33,273 nt of DNA from Acidobacteriota bacterium (GTDB lineage: Bacteria > Actinomycetota > Acidimicrobiia > Acidimicrobiales > CADCSY01): NCBI GenBank assembly GCA_019510095.1, contig JAEKLB010000064.1, positions 1-33,273 on the forward strand, in the 5' to 3' direction. How positions within the stretch are numbered: the first letter of the stretch is position 1; the number at the start of each line of letters is the position of its first letter. The notes beneath the pieces were generated by a model. The model was not told the origin of the DNA. It saw nothing but the letters and a program-made list of their open reading frames with translations, and did not search any database. Positions 1 to 10,168 of the stretch are shown one piece after another. The position numbers and the translations under genes were made by a program.

Positions 1-743
1 ACAACGCGATGACCACCGTCTTCGCCTACTCCTGGGACGTGACGCCCGAGGAGTACCGCAGGGCGACGGAGGTCACGTACCTCGGGCAGGTCCACGGCAC
101 GCTCGCCGCGCTGCGTCGGATGCGACCCCGAGACCAGGGGACGGTGTGCAACGTCGGCTCGGCATTGGCGTTCCGGGCGATCCCCCTGCAGGCCGCCTAC
201 TGCGGTGCCAAGTTCGCCGCAAGGGGCTTCACCGAAGCAGTCCGGGCCGAGCTGCGCCACGACGGCAGCCACGTACAGATCACCACCGTCCACCTCCCTG
301 CGGTCGACACCCCCCAGTTCGGTTGGTGCCGGAGCCGGCTGCCGAAGCACCCCCAACCGGTGCCGCCCACCTACGCGCCCGAGGTCGCCGCCGAGGCCAT
401 CGTCGCCGCCTCGCTCCGGCCCCGGCGCCAGAAGGTGCTCGGCGGCTTCAACCACCTCGTCGTCGCCGCGAGCAAGGTCGCACCGGGGATCCTCGACCAC
501 TACGTCGCTCGCACCACCGTTGCCGCCCAGCAGGCAGCATTCGACGCCTCGCCCGATCGCCCCGACAACTTGTGGGCGCCGGTCGACGGCGAGGGTGGCG
601 CCGACCGCGGCGCGCGGGGGATCTTCGCCGACCAGGAAGGCGGCATGGCCAACCGGCGATGGTTGGCCAGCGTTCCCGCTCTCGTTGCCGAGGTCGGCCA
701 CGCCGCGTTCGACCGCCTGCGGGAAGTCGCCGGCCGGCCATGA
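1..743 (+). CDS. SDR family oxidoreductase, 5' end cut by the window
   Basis: C-terminal part of a classical short-chain dehydrogenase/reductase, a soluble NAD(P)-dependent oxidoreductase. The reading frame is open from base 1, and the first full codons read N-A-M, matching the end of the NNAG motif of classical SDRs. The true start and the TGxxxGxG nucleotide-binding motif therefore lie upstream of the window. Visible catalytic elements are NVGSA (serine) and the YxxxK pair in AAYCGAKFAARGF. The last 100 residues or so carry a long tail without recognisable motifs. The stop codon overlaps the qcrB start (ATGA), which suggests translational coupling with cytochrome b. That is an unusual partner, and the substrate cannot be told from sequence. 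Family is secure, specificity unknown. Confidence 0.85.
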   Translation, partial: NAMTTVFAYSWDVTPEEYRRATEVTYLGQVHGTLAALRRMRPRDQGTVCNVGSALAFRAIPLQAAYCGAKFAARGFTEAVRAELRHDGSHVQITTVHLPAVDTPQFGWCRSRLPKHPQPVPPTYAPEVAAEAIVAASLRPRRQKVLGGFNHLVVAASKVAPGILDHYVARTTVAAQQAAFDASPDRPDNLWAPVDGEGGADRGARGIFADQEGGMANRRWLASVPALVAEVGHAAFDRLREVAGRP

Positions 744-2236
744 TCGGCCGAGTCGGCCGATGGCTCGACGACCGTCTGGGGCTGGCCCGTTTCACGCGAT
801 CCGCGCTCGACAAGATCTTCCCCGACCACTGGTCGTTCATGTTGGGGGAGATCGCCTTCTACTCCTTCGCGGTGCTCGTGATCACTGGTGTCTTCCTCAC
901 CTTCTTCTTCGATCCGAGCTTGAAGGATGCGACCTACCACGGCCGTTACCTGCCGCTGCACGGGGTGCACATGTCGGCCGCCTACGCGTCGGCGGTGCAC
1001 CTCAGCTTCGATGTCCGGGCCGGGCTGCTGATGCGCCAGATGCACCATTGGGCGGCACTCGTCTTCCTCGGCGCCATCGTGTTGCACCTGTGCCGGGTGT
1101 TCTTCACCGGCGCGTTCAGGCGCCCCCGCGAGCTGAACTGGGTCGTCGGGGTGACGTTGCTGGCGTTGGCGATGGCGAACGGCTTCGCCGGCTACTCGCT
1201 GCCCGATGACCTGCTGTCGGGGACCGGCCTGCGGATCATGTACTCGATCGTGTTGTCGATCCCCCTCGCCGGGACGTGGCTGGCGTTCGCCATCTTCGGC
1301 GGCGAGTTCCCGTCCGACCACATCATCTCCCGGCTCTACGTCATCCACATCCTGCTCGTGCCGGCACTCATCGCCGGCCTCCTTTCGGTGCACCTGGCCG
1401 TCCTGTGGCACCAGAAGCACACCCAGTTCCCCGGCCGGGGTCGCACGAACGACAACGTCGTCGGCTCCCACCTGTGGCCCACCTACGCGGCCCGGTCGGT
1501 CGGCCTGCTGGCGATCGTGGCCGCGGTGATCGCCTTGGCCGGGGGGTTGGCCCAGATCAACCCGATCTGGCTCTACGGCCCGTTCCACCCGGCCTCGGTC
1601 ACCACCGCCGCCCAACCCGACTGGTACGTCGGATGGCTCGAGGGCGCGCTGCGCCTGTTCCCGCCGTGGCGGATCACGGTGTTCGGCTACACCGTGCCCG
1701 AGGTGTTCTGGCCCGGGATCGTGCTGCCCGGCATCACCTTCGGGTTGCTGTACGTGTGGCCCTTCCTCGAGGGGCGCGTCACTGGCGACGACCGCCGGGA
1801 GCACCATCTGCTCGACCGCCCGCGGAACCGGCCGGTCCGCACCGCGCTCGGGGTGAGCACGCTGGCGTTCTACCTGACGTTGTTCGTGGCCGGCTCGCAG
1901 GACATCCTGGCCCAGAAGGCTGGCGTCTCGATCGCGCCCGTGACCCGCACCTTGCAGGTGCTCGTCTTCGCCCTGCCCCTCGCCGCCGGGCTGCTGGCGT
2001 GGCGCGTCGCTCGTGACCTGCACGCGGCGGACCCCGACCACGAGCGCGGCGACCAACGCACATGGCCCACGGAGCGGCGGCCTGCCAGACCCGCGGCCAC
2101 GCCGGCGGCCGCCCGCACCAGCACCGGAGCACCGATCGCGACAGTCGCCAAGGCCAGTGCCACCGGGTTCCTCGCGGGGGTGGTCACCACCGTCGCCGCC
2201 CTCGTCGCCGGCTGGCGATCACGCCGGCACCGCTGA
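740..2236 (+). CDS. qcrB: Cytochrome bc1 complex cytochrome b subunit (QcrB)
   Basis: Membrane cytochrome b of the menaquinol:cytochrome c oxidoreductase; it carries hemes bL and bH and the quinol sites. 498 residues. Heme-ligand pairs are visible as H102 with H116 (MHHW to LHLCR) and H203 with H218, with the spacings expected for cytochrome b. The Qo-site motif reads PDWY at about 293-296, the actinobacterial variant of PEWY. A hydrophilic, Ala/Pro/Arg-rich segment follows the last core helices, and the C-terminus has one more hydrophobic stretch. The ATG at 740 overlaps the SDR stop by 4 bp; the same frame is open further upstream but there it only shadows the SDR gene. Rieske and cytochrome c genes lie on the other strand 4.5-6 kb away, and the 3' end overlaps ctaG tail to tail. 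Confidence 0.95.
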   Translation: MIGRVGRWLDDRLGLARFTRSALDKIFPDHWSFMLGEIAFYSFAVLVITGVFLTFFFDPSLKDATYHGRYLPLHGVHMSAAYASAVHLSFDVRAGLLMRQMHHWAALVFLGAIVLHLCRVFFTGAFRRPRELNWVVGVTLLALAMANGFAGYSLPDDLLSGTGLRIMYSIVLSIPLAGTWLAFAIFGGEFPSDHIISRLYVIHILLVPALIAGLLSVHLAVLWHQKHTQFPGRGRTNDNVVGSHLWPTYAARSVGLLAIVAAVIALAGGLAQINPIWLYGPFHPASVTTAAQPDWYVGWLEGALRLFPPWRITVFGYTVPEVFWPGIVLPGITFGLLYVWPFLEGRVTGDDRREHHLLDRPRNRPVRTALGVSTLAFYLTLFVAGSQDILAQKAGVSIAPVTRTLQVLVFALPLAAGLLAWRVARDLHAADPDHERGDQRTWPTERRPARPAATPAAARTSTGAPIATVAKASATGFLAGVVTTVAALVAGWRSRRHR

Positions 2237-2983
2237 CGGTTGCTCGTCGGAGGCCAACCATCCGGCGAAGAGCACGACGGCGGCGAGCACGTAGGTGAGT
2301 CCCATGCCCGACCACATGAGGACGCCGGCGAGCTGCTGGTCGTGGAGGTCGCCGTACGCCGGGTACCAGGGTCGAGGCGCCAGCAGCAGACCAGCCCCGA
2401 GGGCGGTGCCCGGGAAGCCGGCGACGAACACAGCCAGGGCGCCGCCGCCGGAGCGGCGCCCACCGGCGACCGACCAGAAGAAGACCACCGCCGTGGCGGT
2501 GAACGTGAGGTGCTCGAGCCCGTGGACGAGGGTGTGGCGCACGGCGGCGTCGTAGAGCACCGGCAGGTGCCAGGCCCACAGGACCGCGCCTTGTCCCCCA
2601 GCGGCGACGAGCGTCCAACCCAGCCAGTGGTGGTCATGCATCCGTCGCGCCCGCCGCCAGAGGTCGAGGCCGGGGCGCCGGATCTTCGGCGGAAGGGCCC
2701 AGAGCATGGTCGGCAGCGGCGCGCCGGCGGCCAACAGCGGCGCCGCCCCGCCCCACAGGAGGAGGTGCTGGACCATGTGGCCAGCCAGCGACCGGTGGGC
2801 AACGCCGTCGAGGGCAGTCGTGGAAAGCCAGACGATGACGAGCCCGGCGGCGAACGACCTCGGCTGCCACGGTGCCGGTCGCCATCGCCGGAGCCCGAGG
2901 CCGTAGAGCACTGCGCCCCCGCCGGCGGCCACCACGGCGAGGTCGGGTAGGCCAGGCGCCACGAGCAGCGTCGCGGTCAGCAC
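2219..2983 (-). CDS. ctaG: CtaG-type cytochrome c oxidase assembly membrane protein
   Basis: Polytopic membrane protein of the Caa3_CtaG family (Bacillus CtaG type, not Cox11), needed for assembly or copper loading of caa3 oxidase. 254 residues from a GTG at 2983, which overlaps the preceding gene by 7 bp (GTGCTGA). Family-like features are HMVQHLLLWGGAAPLLAAG and WAWHLPVLYDAAVRHT followed by LVHGLEHLTF, a set of histidines in transmembrane helices, and about seven hydrophobic segments. It is the last gene of the minus-strand respiratory block, and its stop lies inside the qcrB 3' end. The frame is open further upstream, but that part is Arg/Pro-rich shadow sequence, so the GTG was chosen. 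Confidence 0.85.
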   Translation of the reverse strand: MLTATLLVAPGLPDLAVVAAGGGAVLYGLGLRRWRPAPWQPRSFAAGLVIVWLSTTALDGVAHRSLAGHMVQHLLLWGGAAPLLAAGAPLPTMLWALPPKIRRPGLDLWRRARRMHDHHWLGWTLVAAGGQGAVLWAWHLPVLYDAAVRHTLVHGLEHLTFTATAVVFFWSVAGGRRSGGGALAVFVAGFPGTALGAGLLLAPRPWYPAYGDLHDQQLAGVLMWSGMGLTYVLAAVVLFAGWLASDEQPSAVPA

Positions 2984-3315
2984 CGGTGGACCAGGGCGAC
3001 GTACGACCCTTCGCCGATGATCAGGAGCAGGTTGAGAGCACCTACGAGCAGCCCGAGACGGCCGAGGAACCGGAGCCGGGCAGGACGATCGGTGCCGTCG
3101 TCGTCGGCAGCGGGCAGCCGGGCGAACGACCACGCGCCCGCCAGGGCGATCAGGACGACAGCAGCGCACGCCGCCGTGATGGCGTGCATGGCCCAGATCG
3201 TGGCCGGGCGCACGCACGCCTCGCGGGCGAGCGAGGCCTCGGCCACGAGATGGACGAGCCAGGCCGGGATGCCGGCCATGGCCGCCCACCAGGCACGGGT
3301 CGATCCCGGCGTCAT
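2977..3315 (-). CDS. Small membrane protein of the cytochrome oxidase cluster, function unknown
   Basis: 112-residue protein with about three hydrophobic segments: one near residues 8-26 containing IPAWLVHLV, one around 40-65, and one near 85-105. The pattern W..A..GIP.W..H followed by a conserved-looking AC and W..H resembles small unnamed membrane proteins often found beside ctaE in caa3 clusters; I know no established function. The ATG at 3315 overlaps the ctaE stop (ATGA), and the stop overlaps the ctaG start, so it is embedded in a translationally coupled row. A role in oxidase assembly or as a minor subunit is inferred from position only. Confidence 0.75.
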   Translation of the reverse strand: MTPGSTRAWWAAMAGIPAWLVHLVAEASLAREACVRPATIWAMHAITAACAAVVLIALAGAWSFARLPAADDDGTDRPARLRFLGRLGLLVGALNLLLIIGEGSYVALVHRC

Positions 3316-3898
3316 CGCCAGTGGGGGGAGAGGTAGGCGACGGGGAACACGAACAGCCACACCGCGTCGACGAAGTGCCAGTACATGGCGAATGCCGTCA
3401 AGGTGAGGTGCCGCTCGGGGCTGAGCTTGCCGAGCCACGCCTTCAGCTGGACGACGGCGTTCATGGCGACGCCGACCACCACGTGCGCGGTGTGGAGGCC
3501 GACCAGCGTGTAGAAGGCCGAGCCGTAGGCGTTGTCGCGCCAGCCGAAGCGCAGATCGGCGAAGTCCTTGGCGGTCGCGGCCAGGAACGCCAGTCCCATC
3601 AGACCACTGAGGAGGAGGGCAGCTCGCACGACGCCCTGGCGGTCGCGGCGGATGGCGCGCTCGGCCGCCAGCATCGGCACGCTCGAACCCCACAGCACGA
3701 AGCTGAACGGAAGGGCGATGGTGAGGTCGGGTGGGGCGATCCCGCCTTGCGGCCAGGTGCCCGACGACGCCCGGAGGAACAGGTAGCTGGCGATGAGAAT
3801 GGCGAAGATCGTTGCTTCGGTGGCGATGAGCGTCGCCACGCCCCACCATGCCGCCGGGCGAGTCGAGCGGTTGTCGGTCCGGACCAGGGTCGCCGTGG

Positions 3899-3902
<4 letters not shown>
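3312..3902 (-). CDS. ctaE: Cytochrome c oxidase subunit III
   Basis: Subunit III of the heme-copper oxidase, 196 residues, the usual length of the short bacterial form with five helices. Recognisable features are TEATIFAILIASYLF in the first helix, GLHTAHVVVG around 135-144, and the C-terminal signature YWHFVDAVWLFVFP at about 174-187. It supports stability of subunit I and proton uptake. The ATG at 3902 overlaps the ctaD stop by 4 bp (ATGA), and its own stop overlaps the next gene in the same way. Confidence 0.93.
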
Positions 3903-5808
<1,906 letters not shown>

Positions 5809-5809
<1 letters not shown>

Positions 5810-6714
5810 CAGCGCAGGCCGCGGAGGTAGGCGACGATGGCGTCGAGCTGGGCACGGGAGAGGGGCACCGCTGGCATGAGGGCCCCTCGCTTGAGCGACT
5901 GCGGGTCGGTGATCCATGCCCGGAGCTCAGCCGCAGTGTTGTCGACGGTGTCGCCGGCGAGGGTCTGCCGGCTGGCGAGATGGGTCAGGTCGGGACCCTT
6001 CGTGCCGACCGCCTCGGTGCCGCGCACGGTGTGGCATCCCGCGCACGCCGACTGCTCGAACACCGTGCGGCCGGTGGCGTCGAGCGCGCCTGCCCGCTGG
6101 CCTGCCAACCAGGTCTCGAAGCGGGCCGGGGATTCGGCCACCAGCAGGAAGTGCATCTTGGCATGCTCGAGGCCGCAGTACTCCGCGCACAGACCCTGGT
6201 ACACACCTGCCTGGCGCACGGTGAAGCGCAGGTCGTTGTGTTGGCCGGGGATCAGGTCGACCTTCCCGGCCAGGTCGGGAAGCCAGAACGAGTGGGTGAC
6301 GTTGTCGGAGTCGAGCCCGATGTCGAGGGGCCGGCCGACCGGCACATGGATCTCGTTCGCGGTCACGACCCCGGTGCCCGGGTAACGAACGTCCCACCAC
6401 CAGCGCCGGCCGACGACCTCGACGCGGAGCTCGTCGGGCTTCCTGATCCGAAGGTGGGCGGTGGCGTCGACGGTGGCAACGGCGACGACCAGGAGCACGA
6501 CGACGGGGAGGGCGACGCCGCCGGCGGCGATCCACCAGTCGTCACCCAGTGACGAGGGCCCGGGCCGGCGCACCAGGGCGACGACCACGAGACCGACGAC
6601 GACGATCACCACGACGACGGCCAGCCCGAGCAGCAACCACCAGACCCCCACCAGGCGGTGGCTCTCGGAGCCGTCGCCGTGCAGGATGGACGGGCCGGCG
6701 GCGGCGAGGAGCAT
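5809..6714 (-). CDS. ctaC: Cytochrome c oxidase subunit II with fused cytochrome c domain
   Basis: Subunit II, 301 residues. Two transmembrane helices (about 23-48 and 60-82) anchor a cupredoxin domain with a complete CuA site: H141, then C176, E178, C180, H184 and M187 in CAEYCGLEHAKM. A cytochrome c domain follows, with CAGCH at 224-228 and a probable axial methionine M280 (GALMP). This is the caa3 arrangement, in which electrons pass from the fused heme c to CuA. There is no lipobox; the N-terminal hydrophobic stretch is short. The ATG at 6714 overlaps the qcrA stop (TGATG); a GTG one codon upstream is possible. It sits between qcrA and ctaD in one row. Confidence 0.95.
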
Positions 6715-7544
6715 CACCGGGTCCAGAACCCCGGGCCGACGGGTGTGGGGAAGTCGCCGGTGGCGCGGAGCACGCCGTCGCTGCCGATGCGGATCGGCAG
6801 CTGCGGAAGGGGTGAGGCGGCGGGACCGAACACCGGCTCGGCCCCGTGCAGCACGTCGAAGGCCGACTGGTGGCAGGGGCACAGGAGCTGATGCAGCTCG
6901 GCCTGGTACAGGCCGACCGGGCAACCGGCATGGGTGCAGACCTTCGAGTACACGATCAGCCCGTCAGGCGACCAGGTCTCGCGTCCCGGAGCCGGTTCGA
7001 GGAGCTCGACCGGCACCCGCATGAGCACTGCCTGCCCATCGGCGGCGTCGACGTGGCCTTCGGGGAACACGGTGAGCAGTCCATCGGTGGGGACGTCGTC
7101 GGCGCGCACCGGTGTCCCGTCCTCGGTCACGACACGAAGGCCGTCGCGCCACGGTGTGTGGTTCAAGGCCGCGCCCGGCTTGGGGCCCAGCGATCGGAGC
7201 GGGAAGAGGGCGGCCAGGCCGAGCGCGCCGGCGGCCAGAGCGAGGCCTCGCCACAGCAGAGTGCGTCGTTCGAGGACCTGGTCGCGGTCGAAGGCCGCCT
7301 CAGCTGCGATCCGCTCCCGTTCGGAGTTCGCCAGGGCGTGGCGGGACTCGGCGAAGGTGCCCTGGTGGAGCAGCTTGTTGGCCCAGGCGACCAGAGCGAA
7401 GCCGATGGCAGCAAAGGCGGTCGCCAGCAGCAGGCCTTCCAGCTGGGTCTGGCCCCCCTGCCAGTACACGGCACCGAGGGCGAGGCCGGCGGCGGCCGCC
7501 GCGCAGAAGGCGGTGAAGGCGATCAGCTCCCAGCGGCGGCTCAC
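6714..7544 (-). CDS. qcrA: Rieske iron-sulfur subunit of the cytochrome bc1 complex (QcrA)
   Basis: 276 residues from a GTG at 7544 that overlaps the qcrC stop (GTGA). Three hydrophobic helices (about 8-28, 36-56, 97-117) precede the Rieske domain, the actinobacterial QcrA plan with extra N-terminal helices. The 2Fe-2S ligands are C203 and H205 (KVCTHAGC) and C222 and H225 (CPCHQSAFD), with C208 and C224 forming the expected disulfide. It takes an electron from quinol at the Qo site of QcrB and passes it to QcrC. Longer upstream frames are Arg/Gly-rich shadow sequence and were rejected. Confidence 0.93.
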   Translation of the reverse strand: MSRRWELIAFTAFCAAAAAGLALGAVYWQGGQTQLEGLLLATAFAAIGFALVAWANKLLHQGTFAESRHALANSERERIAAEAAFDRDQVLERRTLLWRGLALAAGALGLAALFPLRSLGPKPGAALNHTPWRDGLRVVTEDGTPVRADDVPTDGLLTVFPEGHVDAADGQAVLMRVPVELLEPAPGRETWSPDGLIVYSKVCTHAGCPVGLYQAELHQLLCPCHQSAFDVLHGAEPVFGPAASPLPQLPIRIGSDGVLRATGDFPTPVGPGFWTR

Positions 7545-8302
7545 GACCGCTCGCCGATCCAACGGGTGGCGGCGAGCAGGATGGGCAACGCCACGCCGAG
7601 CGCGATCAGGCCTTCGGCGAAGGGCCCGAGATGCCAGAGCGGGTTCCCGCCAGGGTCCTTGCTGTGGTCGAGCTCGTTGACGTAGGCGACAACGTCGGCG
7701 ACCTGGCGGTCTGACAGGGCCGCTTGCCCAAAGGCCGGCATGTTGCCCGACCCCGCCCGGATGACGGCGGCGACCTCGATGCGGGATGCCGCATGGATGC
7801 TCGGCGCCTCGCGCTCGAAGAGGGCCCCACCTTCGCCCGACCAGGCGTGGCATGCGGCGCAGTCGAGCCGGTAGAGCTCGCCGCCAGCGGCGACGTCGGC
7901 GCGGGGGCTCACCTCGGGGATGGTGGGGCCGGTGTCGCCGGTGAGGCGGGCAACCTCATCGACGAGGGCGGCGATGGTGGCCGGCGAGTATGCCGGCGCC
8001 GCCCGTCTCGGCGTGGCGCGCGCATCGGCGAGGGGCATGCGGCCACTGGCCAGCTGGAAGTACACCGACGCTCGGCCGACGCCGCGCAGGGTCGGGGCCA
8101 GCTCGGTGCCTTGTCCGGCGGTGCCATGGCAGTACGAGCAGTCGGCCCGAAACAGCTGGCCGGCGCCGTCCCCGGCACCTGGGGCGGCCGCGCTGCGGCT
8201 GGGCGCGTTGACGACCAGAGCGAAGGCGAGGGCAGCGATGCCTGCGGCGAGCCCTCCGACCCGGGACGCGGGTCGGGGGCGAGAGCGCGGCGCCACCCTC
8301 AC
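7541..8302 (-). CDS. qcrC: Diheme cytochrome c subunit of the bc1 complex (QcrC)
   Basis: 253 residues with an N-terminal signal or anchor helix (about 15-33), two cytochrome c domains with CSYCH at 55-59 and CAACH at 148-152, probable axial methionines M89 (GRMP) and M188 (GNMP), and a C-terminal transmembrane helix (about 228-247). This is the actinobacterial QcrC layout. The GTG at 8302 is preceded by GGCGGGTAGGG; a second GTG two codons later is equally possible. The start lies 11 bp after the GH15 stop, so the respiratory block may be read through from the genes upstream. It is coupled to qcrA by GTGA. Confidence 0.92.
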   Translation of the reverse strand: MRVAPRSRPRPASRVGGLAAGIAALAFALVVNAPSRSAAAPGAGDGAGQLFRADCSYCHGTAGQGTELAPTLRGVGRASVYFQLASGRMPLADARATPRRAAPAYSPATIAALVDEVARLTGDTGPTIPEVSPRADVAAGGELYRLDCAACHAWSGEGGALFEREAPSIHAASRIEVAAVIRAGSGNMPAFGQAALSDRQVADVVAYVNELDHSKDPGGNPLWHLGPFAEGLIALGVALPILLAATRWIGERS

Positions 8303-8313
8303 TAGGCGCGGCC

Positions 8314-10140
8314 CTACCCGCCTTCGTGTTCGGCCAACGCCACCGCGGCGGCGATGTGCGACAGGTGGCTCAGTCCCTGGGGGAAGTTGCCGAGCTGACA
8401 GCTGGTTGCCGGATCCACCTCCTCGGCAAACAGACCGAGGTCGTTGGCTGCGGCCACGGCCCGGTCGAACACGTCGCTGGCCTCGGCCTGCCGGCCTTGG
8501 TGGGCCAGGGTCTCGGCGAGCCAGAACGTGCAGGCCACAAACGCGCCTTCGGTGCCGGGCAGCCGGTCGTCGCTGCGGTAGCGCCGGGTGAAGCCACGGT
8601 CGTCGAGATCCTCGCGGATCGCGTCGACGGTGCGGACCATCCGCTCGTCCTTCCAGGGGACGAAGTCGTAGGTCGGCAACAGCAACGCCGAGGCGTCGAC
8701 CTCCTCGCTCCCGAAGGACTGGACGAACACACCTCGCTTGTCGCTGACGCCCTGCTGCTCGATCGCCTTCCGGATGGCCGTCGCTGCTCGCTGCCACCGG
8801 CGAACCGGCGCCTTGCGAAGGCACTCCTCGGCCAGCTGCAGTCCTCGCCGGATCGCCACCCAGCACATGACCTTGGAATGGACGAAGTGCTGCGGGTGGT
8901 CCCGCATCTCCCAGATGCCGCAGTCGGGCTCCCGCCAGAGGTCGACGGCCCGGTCGACCAGGCTGACCAGGAACCGCCAGTAGTCGTCGTCGGGCGATTC
9001 GCCCCGCTGATGCCAGCGCCACGCCAGATCGAGCAGATAGCCGAAGGAATCGAGCTGGAGCTGGTTGGCGGCTGCGTTGCCGATGCGCACGGGCCGGGCG
9101 CCGTCATAGCCATCGAGGTCGAGCTCGAGCTCCGGGAGACGACGCTCGCCCCCGACCCCGTACATGATCTGGAGGGACTCGGCGCTGCCCGCTGCCGTTC
9201 GCTCGATGAACCGGCGGAAGCCGTCGGCCTCGTCGGTGCAGCCGAGCTCGGTCAACGAGCGGACCGTGAACTGGGAGTCGCGGATCCAGCTGTAGCGGTA
9301 GTCCCAGTTCCTGCTACCGCCGGGAGACTCCGGCAACGACGTCGTGGGCGCGGCGACCACGGCGCCGGTCGGAGCGTGCACCAGCGCCTTGAGCACCAAG
9401 GCTGACCGCCGCGCTTCGGGGCCGTAGCGGCCGTGCAGCATGACCTTCGAGGCAAACCCTTGCCACCAGCTGATCGTCTCCTCGAGTCGCTGGTCGAGCT
9501 CCTCGTCCGACGGCGGCACCGGCACCTTGGGGTCGAGCGTCTCTGGTTTGGCGTAGACGATCGACAATCGCCGTCGCTCACCTGCCTGGACGGCGAAGTG
9601 GCCGACGAGATCGTGCAGATCGACGATCTCGAAGTCGATGTCGCCGCTGACCAGCAAGGCGTCGTTGCCCCCGACGGCGCTGTGCGATCGCGGCCCATGG
9701 CGACGGATCCAGGGCCGGACGCCCCCGTAGTCGAACCTCGGCGACACCGTGGCACGGAGCTCGACGCGGCCGCGGACGCCTTCCGCGACGCGCAGCAGTT
9801 GGCGGTGGGGCGACTGCGCTCCGCCGGCACGCATGGTGAAGCAGTCGAAGACGCGGGCTTCGCCGCCCTCGGCCTCGATCGTGGTGACGAGCACCAGCGT
9901 GTCGTCCATGTAGGCACGCGACACGATGCTGTGGTCGTCCGTCGCCGGCGCGAGCTCACAGAAGCCGCCGCGGTCCCAATCCAGCAACCGACCGAAGTCG
10001 CTGGCGCTGTCGAACCGGGGTTGGCAGCACCAGTCGATCGACCCACGCCGGGAGATCAACGCCGCGCTGTGACAATCCGCGATCAGCGCGTAGTCGCTGA
10101 TGAGGGGATAGGGGCTGTCACTCGCGTCTCGGCCTCCCAC
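8314..10140 (-). CDS. Glycoside hydrolase family 15 protein (glucoamylase/trehalase-like)
   Basis: 608 residues. An N-terminal beta-sandwich region begins with ISDYALIADCHSAALISR and GSIDW, typical of bacterial GH15 proteins. The (alpha/alpha)6 catalytic barrel follows, with RNWDYRYSWIRD at 277-288, the general-acid glutamate E411 in GIWEMRD, and the general-base region FAEEVDP at 571-577 followed by QLGNFPQGLSH. There is no signal peptide, so it is probably cytoplasmic. Known actinobacterial members act on trehalose, maltose or malto-oligosaccharides; the substrate here is not determinable. The start is a GTG. It lies 28 bp after the ClC gene and 11 bp before qcrC on the same strand. Confidence 0.92.
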   Translation of the reverse strand: MGGRDASDSPYPLISDYALIADCHSAALISRRGSIDWCCQPRFDSASDFGRLLDWDRGGFCELAPATDDHSIVSRAYMDDTLVLVTTIEAEGGEARVFDCFTMRAGGAQSPHRQLLRVAEGVRGRVELRATVSPRFDYGGVRPWIRRHGPRSHSAVGGNDALLVSGDIDFEIVDLHDLVGHFAVQAGERRRLSIVYAKPETLDPKVPVPPSDEELDQRLEETISWWQGFASKVMLHGRYGPEARRSALVLKALVHAPTGAVVAAPTTSLPESPGGSRNWDYRYSWIRDSQFTVRSLTELGCTDEADGFRRFIERTAAGSAESLQIMYGVGGERRLPELELDLDGYDGARPVRIGNAAANQLQLDSFGYLLDLAWRWHQRGESPDDDYWRFLVSLVDRAVDLWREPDCGIWEMRDHPQHFVHSKVMCWVAIRRGLQLAEECLRKAPVRRWQRAATAIRKAIEQQGVSDKRGVFVQSFGSEEVDASALLLPTYDFVPWKDERMVRTVDAIREDLDDRGFTRRYRSDDRLPGTEGAFVACTFWLAETLAHQGRQAEASDVFDRAVAAANDLGLFAEEVDPATSCQLGNFPQGLSHLSHIAAAVALAEHEGG

Positions 10141-10168
10141 GTCAGTGCTCTACCCGTCTGCCCCACGA

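Noticed and set aside
146-739. N-terminal extension of qcrB in the same frame
   Set aside because: The extension translates to Arg/Pro-rich sequence shadowing the SDR gene; the ATG at 740 gives a normal cytochrome b N-terminus.
500-2056. A 518-codon minus-strand frame opposite the SDR and qcrB genes
   Set aside because: Composition is Glu/Arg/Gln-rich without domains, and it covers recognised genes on the other strand.
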